A DNA stretch of 64,000 bases from Azorinus chamasolen (Eukaryota > Mollusca > Bivalvia > Cardiida > Solecurtidae), in assembly GCA_963576725.1 (NCBI GenBank), contig OY755252.1:40118599-40182598 (forward strand). Direction: 5' to 3'. Numbering within the stretch: position 1 is the stretch's first letter; every line of letters starts with the position of its first letter. Of the stretch, positions 60,474-64,000 are shown piece by piece. Below the pieces are notes generated by a model. That model made no database searches, had not been told where the DNA came from, and saw only the letters and a list, made by a program, of their open reading frames with translations. The position numbers were made by a program, and so were the translations under genes.

Positions 60474-63424
60474 CTGCAATAGAGGAAATATATTCAAACT
60501 CATAATTTCCAGGAATCAAGTTAGCAAGACATTTGTGATTACCTATGCAAACAGATTGGTGTTCAATAAATAGAAAATTCTCCTTGAGTTTGTAGTAGAC
60601 AGTAAACTTTGCAGACAACTCTTACATATAGTTATAAGGGCTGTTCCATTTAAATGTGTATTGGGGAGCAGGAAGGCACTTTAAAAAACAGCTATGCATG
60701 GATGTGTTTCGCTGCAAAAATGGTACTAATTGGTTTGTGCATTAGTAAAAAATTCTATTGGTGGGTGGCCGAATTTGAAAGTGCCTTCCTGCACCTCCAT
60801 ACACATTTAAATGGAACAGCCCTAACTTATAGTTAACCCTTTCCCTGTTCTATGTTTATTCCAAATTTCAAAACTCCTGAATATTCATAGACAAAATAGT
60901 TACAATGAAATATGGAAGGTGGAATATTGTACTCATTTTAGAAGCTTAAGAAACAGACCTTTCAAATTCTATTAGCAAACAGAGCAGACCCTGATCAGAC
61001 GGCTCCTCTAGGAGCCATCTGATCTGGGTCCAGGGTTTTCCCTGACCCCCTATTTCTATTGAAATGCCCCTTACATTTTACAAATGACCCACAAAATTAA
61101 GAGGGTCTGTTCTTTACTGTATAGAGAGGGGGTCAAGAGGACCCTCAAATTGGACTTTTAGAAGGGGCCAAGGGAGAACCCTGTGGGTCTACTCTGTTTG
61201 CAAATGTGTGAAAACGCATTTATATGAGGGAAAGGGTTAAAGTGCCATTTTACACTTTTGCAAACCTCTAGTAGACCCAGGTCAGAAGGTTCCTGCAGAA
61301 GCCATCTGATAAGGGTCTCCTCTGCTTGCTTATGACATAATACTGGCGTGATTATATTGTTTCTGCCATGACTAAACATTTCTGTGCCCATGTAACATTA
61401 TAAATTCTGAAGGGAGGTGATCCCCGAAAGCAAAAATTGCAACACAAAAAGAGAAAATTGCAGACTCGGTTTTATTGAGTCTGTTCATGAACAGTAATTG
61501 AAAGTGCAACACTGCTCACGCCCCCTAGCACCGGCTTAAGCGGTATTCAATTTTCAGAACAAGAAGTACTGAAATTCTTGATCTCGAAGGATCAGAAGGT
61601 ATAACAACACTGAGAATGAAGTACGGGGCGACGTTTTACGGCCGCCACACAAGCACTTAACATCTGCTGTTGTGAATATTATAAATTCTGAAGGGAGGTG
61701 ATCCCCGAGAGCAAAAATTGCAACACAAAAAGAGAAAATTGCAGACTCGGTTTTATTATTATTAATATTCATGATGTTATTAATTATTACATGAATATTC
61801 ATGGAGTAAAGGGTTAAATGCTTAAGTGAAACAGGATTACAAAATAACACAGAACATTACATAATCAGAACCTGAGCTATAAAGATGTGTATTCAAATAC
61901 TAAAATCATCCAAACCTTATGTTGTGACCATTCTTTAGAATCGTCTCCATGAGAATGGTCATACAATAGGATTTGGTGAAGAAAAAAAGGATCTGTGCTT
62001 GAAAGTGTTTTCAGAGGACCAGATAAAACATTTTCAAGAATCTCCACCAAACCCTATGTTGTGACATTAGAACTGTCTCAAAGAGTTTGGTAGAGAAATG
62101 ACAATTTTAGTATTTGAGTAAGCACATTTATCTGTTCCTCTGCAACATAAAAGAGAAAGAGAATTGGTATCCGAATACATTATCCCATTCTCTCATATTA
62201 ATGCCTTTTGAAGCCTCTATAAACTTTCTGAAACCATTGTGATAAATAGAGCATTTTCTTCATAGGAGCAAATGCTCTATTTATCACAATGGTTTCAAAA
62301 CTACACAATTATAAAATGTTCCTTTTCTCTGGTAAATGCCCCTTTTCGGCAGATTCATTCAAAGAGTTTGGGTCTAAAAATAGAATATGCGGGAATGGGT
62401 TATTAGGGTGTCAGGGAGAAACTAACGATGTAAGTACCTTGTACAACTACTCAGTTACCTTTGGCCTTCTTCTTCACTGGTGATTTAGCTTTGCGTGTTG
62501 AGACAGTACGTTCACGAATTCTCTTCAAATGGAATGTGATAAAATTCCACATCATCCAGGCTTGTAACAAACATGTGGCTGCCAAGCAACTTATTCTGTA
62601 TTGGAGAAAATAATCAACAGGTCATTATACGACTCATAACACTGACTCTGTCAGGAATGGCAAATTTAAAGAATTTCAGCTCTAAGACATTCTTTCATTG
62701 ATTTACTTTAACCCTCTACACTTGTGCCAATGACAGTACTTTTAGCTGAGTCTACACTTGTGCCAATGACAGTACTCTTAGCTGAGTCTACACTTGTGCC
62801 AATGACAGTACTCTTAGCTGAGTCTACACTTGTGCCAATGACAGTACTCTTAGCTGAGTTTACACTTGTGCCAATGACAGTACTCTTAGCTGAGTCTACA
62901 CTTGTGCCAATGACAGTACTCTTAGCTGAGTCTACACTTGTGCCAATGACAGTACTCTTAGCTGAGTCTACACTTGTGCCAATGACAGTACTCTTAGCTG
63001 AGTCTACACTTGTGCCAATGACAGTACTCTTAGCTGAGTCTACACTTGTGTCAATGACAGTACTCTTAGCTGAGTTTACACTTGTGCAAATGACAGTACT
63101 TTTAGCTGAGTCTACACTTGTGCCAATAACAGTACTCTTAGCTGAGTCTACACTTGTGCAAATGACAGTACTCTTAGTCGAGTCGACACTTGTGCCAATG
63201 ACAGTACTCTTAGCTGAGTCTACACCATTTGCAGAAACTAGTAAACCTTATTTCTCACATTCAAAGGATAAAGTTTTTCAAAGTTTGTCCATACCAGTAT
63301 AATATATCAAAAGCTGTATTTCTTGGGGATCAAAATGTTTTATGGTTATTACCTGACTAGTTTGGTATTAAAATTGCCGGCTACATAGTCTATAGCTTCC
63401 TGGCTAGACTGCTGAAGGCCATAC
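60382..63424 (-). CDS. TRAM1: Translocating chain-associated membrane protein, C-terminal three exons (partial)
   Basis: Multi-spanning ER membrane protein next to the Sec61 translocon. Minus-strand exons 63424-63353, 62595-62459 and 60473-60382 join in frame. They encode YGLQQSSQEAIDYVAGNFNT, then KLVRISCLAATCLLQAWMMW and NFITFHLKRIRERT, matching the TRAM1 region GNFN..AVRIAVLAS..TQAFMMWKFINFQLRR, i.e. the last membrane helix and the cytosolic tail. The tail is Lys-rich (KSPVKKKAK) and ends LRPRKVKK before TAA. Earlier exons lie beyond 64000. The gene converges on PDIA6. TRAM1 versus a TRAM1-like paralogue cannot be settled from this part. Confidence 0.9.
60637..60823. mobile_element. hAT-like small TIR element (AGGGCTGTTCCATTTAAA)
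   Basis: Inverted ends AGGGCTGTTCCATTTAAATG and its complement; arms continue GGAGCAGGAAGGCACTTT. The flanks TAGTTATA / AACTTATA match at 6 of 8 positions, a possible eroded 8-bp TSD. In the last TRAM1 intron. Confidence 0.78.
60833..61240 (-). mobile_element. MITE family A with nested 153-bp element
   Basis: TTAACCCTTTCCCTGTTCTA start, core GACGGCTCCTCTAGGAGCCA, interrupted at CTGGGTC by 61031-61183, resumes TGGGTCTACTCTGTTTGC and ends GAGGGAAAGGGTTAA. Shares its right TTAA with the next MITE. Confidence 0.9.
61031..61183. mobile_element. Nested TIR element, 153 bp, 6-bp target duplication
   Basis: Ends CAGGGTTTTCCCTGACCCCC and GGGGCCAAGGGAGAACCCTG, inverted and imperfect. TGGGTC is present on both sides (61025-61030, 61184-61189), and only one TGGGTC exists in uninterrupted host copies. 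Confidence 0.85.
61237..61817 (+). mobile_element. MITE A/B with nested direct-repeat element
   Basis: Short arm CACTTTTGCAAACCTCTAGT, core GAAGGTTCCTGCAGAAGCCA, long arm to CCCATGTAAC, the insert 61397-61757, then ATTAATATTCATGATG to TTCATGGAGTAAAGGGTTAA. Confidence 0.82.
61397..61757. mobile_element. Nested element with 80-bp terminal direct repeats
   Basis: Two 80-bp direct repeats (61397-61476, 61678-61757) differ at one visible position. Each runs from ATTATAAATTCTGAAGGGAG to GCAGACTCGGTTTTATT. The 201-bp middle is GC-richer (GGGGCGACGTTTTACGGCCG) and unlike its neighbours. No frame of note. Confidence 0.82.
61890..62122. mobile_element. E-type element, two eroded copies
   Basis: CATCCAAACCTTATGTTGTG ... 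AGGATTTGGTGAAGAAA (hairpin), then CTCCACCAAACCCTATGTTG ... TTTGGTAGAGAAATGAC. Confidence 0.7.
62180..62403 (-). mobile_element. MITE family C, full copy
   Basis: TTATCCCATTCTCTCATATT ... GGGAATGGGTTAT; core GCATTTTCTTCATAGGAGCA. Ends 55 bp from the donor side of the TRAM1 penultimate exon. Confidence 0.88.
62459..62595 (-). CDS. TRAM1: TRAM1 penultimate coding exon
   Basis: Acceptor CTCCAATACAG, donor GTAACT. It encodes the last transmembrane helix (ISCLAATCLLQAWMMWNFI) and the basic cytosolic segment (HLKRIRERTVSTRKAKSPV). Confidence 0.9.
62708..63230 (+). repeat. 36-bp minisatellite x about 14, TRAM1 intron
   Basis: Units TCTACACTTGTGCCAATGAC + AGTACTCTTAGCTGAG. Variants (GTGCAAATGAC, GAGTTTAC, TTAGTCGAG) are scattered. 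As a multiple of 3 it keeps a 192-codon frame open; on the strand opposite to TRAM1 and inside an intron, so not a gene. Confidence 0.96.
63353..63424 (-). CDS. TRAM1: TRAM1 third-last coding exon
   Basis: Acceptor CTGTTTACAG above 63424, donor GTAATA below 63353. The 72 bp encode YGLQQSSQEAIDYVAGNFNT and KLV, a luminal loop entering the final transmembrane helix. Confidence 0.88.
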
Positions 63425-63514
63425 CTGTAAACAGAAACCAGACAACATATAAAATTATGAATATTTCCCAATGGGCAGACTGCAAATTTCAGAACCACAG
63501 ATAAAGGTGCATAT

Positions 63515-63734
63515 TTAACCCATTACCTCATAGGCTATTTTTAGACCCAACCTCTCTCAAAAAATCTACCTAAAAGGAACATTTACTAGCAAAAAGGCAA
63601 ATTTAAGAAATTTGTAGTTTTGAAACCATTGTGATAAAATAGAGCATTTGCTCCTATGGAGCAAATGCTCTATTCATAACAATGGTTTCCAAAAATGACT
63701 TTTACAGAGTCGTCAATATGAGGGAATGGGTTAA
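63515..63734 (+). mobile_element. MITE family C, full copy
   Basis: TTAACCCATTACCTCATAGG ... GAGGGAATGGGTTAA; core GCATTTGCTCCTATGGAGCA, two bases short of the usual palindrome. Confidence 0.92.
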
Positions 63735-63749
63735 ATACTGCAGTTGTCA

Positions 63750-63830
63750 TTTCTCGAACAAACCTTATCATGTACCACTCTTTCGAATCTTAACGAAGAG
63801 AAAATTCTAAAGTGGGTCACCTTTGTAAAC
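63750..63830. mobile_element. E-type element, eroded
   Basis: TTTCTCGAACAAACCTTATC ... TTCTAAAGTGGGTCACC, the same hairpin as 52101 with many changes. Confidence 0.6.
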
Positions 63831-63887
63831 AGTTTGGATGCAGATGACATGCCAATTAACTTGGGGTCTGATCAGGAGTCAACTTAA

Positions 63888-64000
63888 TACAGTCAAACCT
63901 GTCCTAGCGACACACTGTGTTTAGCGACATCCTGTCAGATGCAACAGTATTTCCTTCCTCCCGATGTATTTTCCTCTATATTTCAACTGTATTTAGCGAC
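63888..64000 (+). mobile_element. F-like element, cut by the window end
   Basis: TACAGTCAAACCTGTCCTAG then repeated TTTAGCGACA motifs; right end outside the window. Confidence 0.5.

Noticed and set aside
60382..60618. Single-exon 78-codon minus-strand gene
   Set aside because: Only 60473-60382 is coding, as the last TRAM1 exon; the upstream part is intron, with a clear CTCTATTGCAG acceptor.
62724..63302. 192-codon frame with repeat AESTLVPMTVLL
   Set aside because: 36-bp minisatellite inside a TRAM1 intron on the opposite strand.

Overview
This is a eukaryotic, spliced, AT-rich genomic window, almost certainly from a bivalve mollusc. Four nuclear housekeeping genes have animal-type protein sequences and long introns with GT-AG splice sites. 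The interspersed repeats (hairpin-headed elements with TGTC/GTCC microsatellites and about 160-bp tandem cores) look like the 'pearl'-type elements described in bivalves. The exact species cannot be told from the sequence alone.

Genes in order. (1) MRPS28, minus strand, first exon only (3452-3780); the rest lies to the left or was not found. (2) HDDC2, plus strand, six coding exons (3998-14555), reconstructed as a complete 224-aa HD-domain phosphohydrolase. It starts 217 bp from the MRPS28 start codon, head to head, which suggests a shared promoter. (3) PDIA6, plus strand, ten coding exons (30703-45162), a complete 439-aa ER protein disulfide isomerase with two CGHC active sites and a C-terminal KDEL. 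(4) TRAM1, minus strand, last three coding exons (60382-63424), continuing past the right edge. PDIA6 and TRAM1 are convergent, with about 15 kb of repeats between them. One intact tRNA-Gly(GCC) lies at 23579-23649 (minus); three other tRNA-like sequences look SINE-derived.

The rest is repeat. The commonest component is a set of short non-autonomous DNA transposons (MITEs) of about 200-260 bp with CCC...GGG ends and TTAA flanks (piggyBac- or Kolobok-like). I sort them into families A, B, C and D plus A/B chimeras, and count about 70 full or broken copies. A second set, with ends TACAGTAAAACC...GGTTTTACTGTA and TA flanks (pogo/Tigger-like; F1, F2), adds more than a dozen. All these otherwise different families carry the same central palindrome, CTCCT-NN-AGGAG, at the tip of a long hairpin. 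Several minisatellites occur: 165 bp x10, 42 bp x8, 43 bp x12, 36 bp x about 91 (seeded from the end of a B MITE), 44 bp (split by a hAT-like insertion), and 36 bp x14. They create long but spurious open frames. A Penelope-like remnant, two large fold-back elements, a hAT-like element with a clear 8-bp target duplication and several nested insertions complete the picture.

The genes are unrelated in pathway, apart from PDIA6 and TRAM1 both acting at the ER. I find no gene cluster or new protein system. The unusual biology here is in the repeats: the shared MITE core, the repeated nesting at one site, the MITE-derived minisatellite, and a tandem duplication of the PDIA6 exon 2 splice-donor region.
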